This document shows, one piece after another, positions 63,846 to 64,000 of a DNA stretch of 64,000 nt. The stretch spans positions 124,001 through 188,000 of the forward strand of contig NZ_JAJGRC010000004.1 of NCBI RefSeq assembly GCF_020786625.1. The letters are read 5' to 3'. The position numbers were made by a program, and so were the translations under genes. Within the stretch, counting starts at the first letter, position 1, and the number at the start of each line of letters is the position of its first letter. Source of the DNA: Salinicoccus sp. RF5 (GTDB lineage: Bacteria; Bacillota; Bacilli; Staphylococcales; Salinicoccaceae). Under the pieces are notes generated by a model. It was not told where the DNA came from and ran no database searches. It was given only the letters and a program-made list of their open reading frames with translations.

Positions 63846-63859
63846 TTTATGAAACCGTT
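63846..63859. promoter_or_regulatory. Near-consensus cre upstream of fdhD
   Basis: TGAAACCGTTTTCC on the plus strand is one base off the cre consensus in either orientation and lies just before the fdhD start codon, where CcpA would block transcription. Confidence 0.4.
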
Positions 63860-63970
63860 TTCCGGTTATATATGGGTATATTATAATGCAAATTACTTTA
63901 TAGGATGCCAAATATATTCTATAGTTTAAAGTTTTTTTTGTAAACAATGAAAATAAAGGGGTGCTTCAAA

Positions 63971-64000
63971 TTGGAAACAAAGAAAAATCGTTGGCTCATC
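63971..64000 (+). CDS. Start of a gene running off the window
   Basis: AAGGGGTG lies eight bases before the TTG at 63971, which opens ETKKNRWLI. A basic N terminus running into a hydrophobic start suggests an integral membrane protein, perhaps an OFA-type MFS carrier that often neighbours formate genes. Only ten codons are visible, so this is a guess. Confidence 0.45.
   Translation, partial: METKKNRWLI

Overview
The window looks like an ordinary, gene-dense stretch of the chromosome of a Gram-positive coccus of the Staphylococcaceae, most likely a salt-tolerant, higher-GC genus such as Salinicoccus or Jeotgalicoccus. This is inferred from family content (a CstR/CstA/CstB persulfide operon, a SagB-type glucosaminidase, YflT, Mqo, MATE and YkvI proteins), consensus SigA promoters, a SigB promoter, strong GGAGG ribosome sites and the absence of low-GC staphylococcal composition. 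I see no rRNA or tRNA gene, insertion sequence, prophage, CRISPR array or plasmid feature.

Layout. 0.1-10.5 kb: an MFS carrier; a CoA-disulfide reductase/rhodanese gene with a broken frame behind a CstR-type operator; an iron alcohol dehydrogenase; a dihydroxyacetone kinase operon (dhaKLM); an aldehyde dehydrogenase; a YedE thiosulfate-type transporter; an LLM flavoprotein. 10.6-14.8 kb: a thymidine kinase with an unusual P-loop, then a PepSY lipoprotein, response regulator, sensor kinase and second PepSY protein. 14.9-24 kb: a methionine ABC importer, an orphan PTS IIC, an alanine symporter, a MetE-like enzyme with an MFS carrier and divergent LysR, and a parS-like site. 24-38 kb: mqo, proC, a ytn-like organosulfur operon with its LysR, a Met T-box-controlled cystathionine gamma-synthase, a MerR/coiled-coil protein and a TlpA-type thioredoxin. 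38-42 kb: cstR-cstA-cstB-tauE with three operators. 42-47 kb: ornithine carbamoyltransferase, guaC, tyrA, and a DAHP synthase/chorismate mutase operon behind an aromatic leader peptide and attenuator. 47-49.5 kb: metA-metY under a SAM-I riboswitch. 49.5-64 kb: an esterase, YkvI, a cysteine hydrolase, a guanidine-I riboswitch with two SMR exporters, LysR/YeiH, a SigB-driven YflT protein, YuiF and MATE transporters, an SDR, an aldehyde dehydrogenase, two paralogous mini-proteins, an FMN reductase, a SagB-like glucosaminidase and FdhD.

The unifying theme is sulfur. About a third of the genes take up, assimilate, transfer or detoxify sulfur, and four control modes are visible: CstR operators, a T-box, a SAM riboswitch and LysR dyads. 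The most notable observations are the chain of mutually exclusive hairpins after the Phe/Tyr-rich leader peptide, the fourth CstR-type operator acting in trans at the CoA-disulfide reductase, the shared TTTAAT direct repeats of the PepSY/two-component locus, the thymidine kinase lacking its P-loop glycine, and the tandem 59/60-residue paralogues. All assignments are by reading motifs and family resemblance; no database search was possible.
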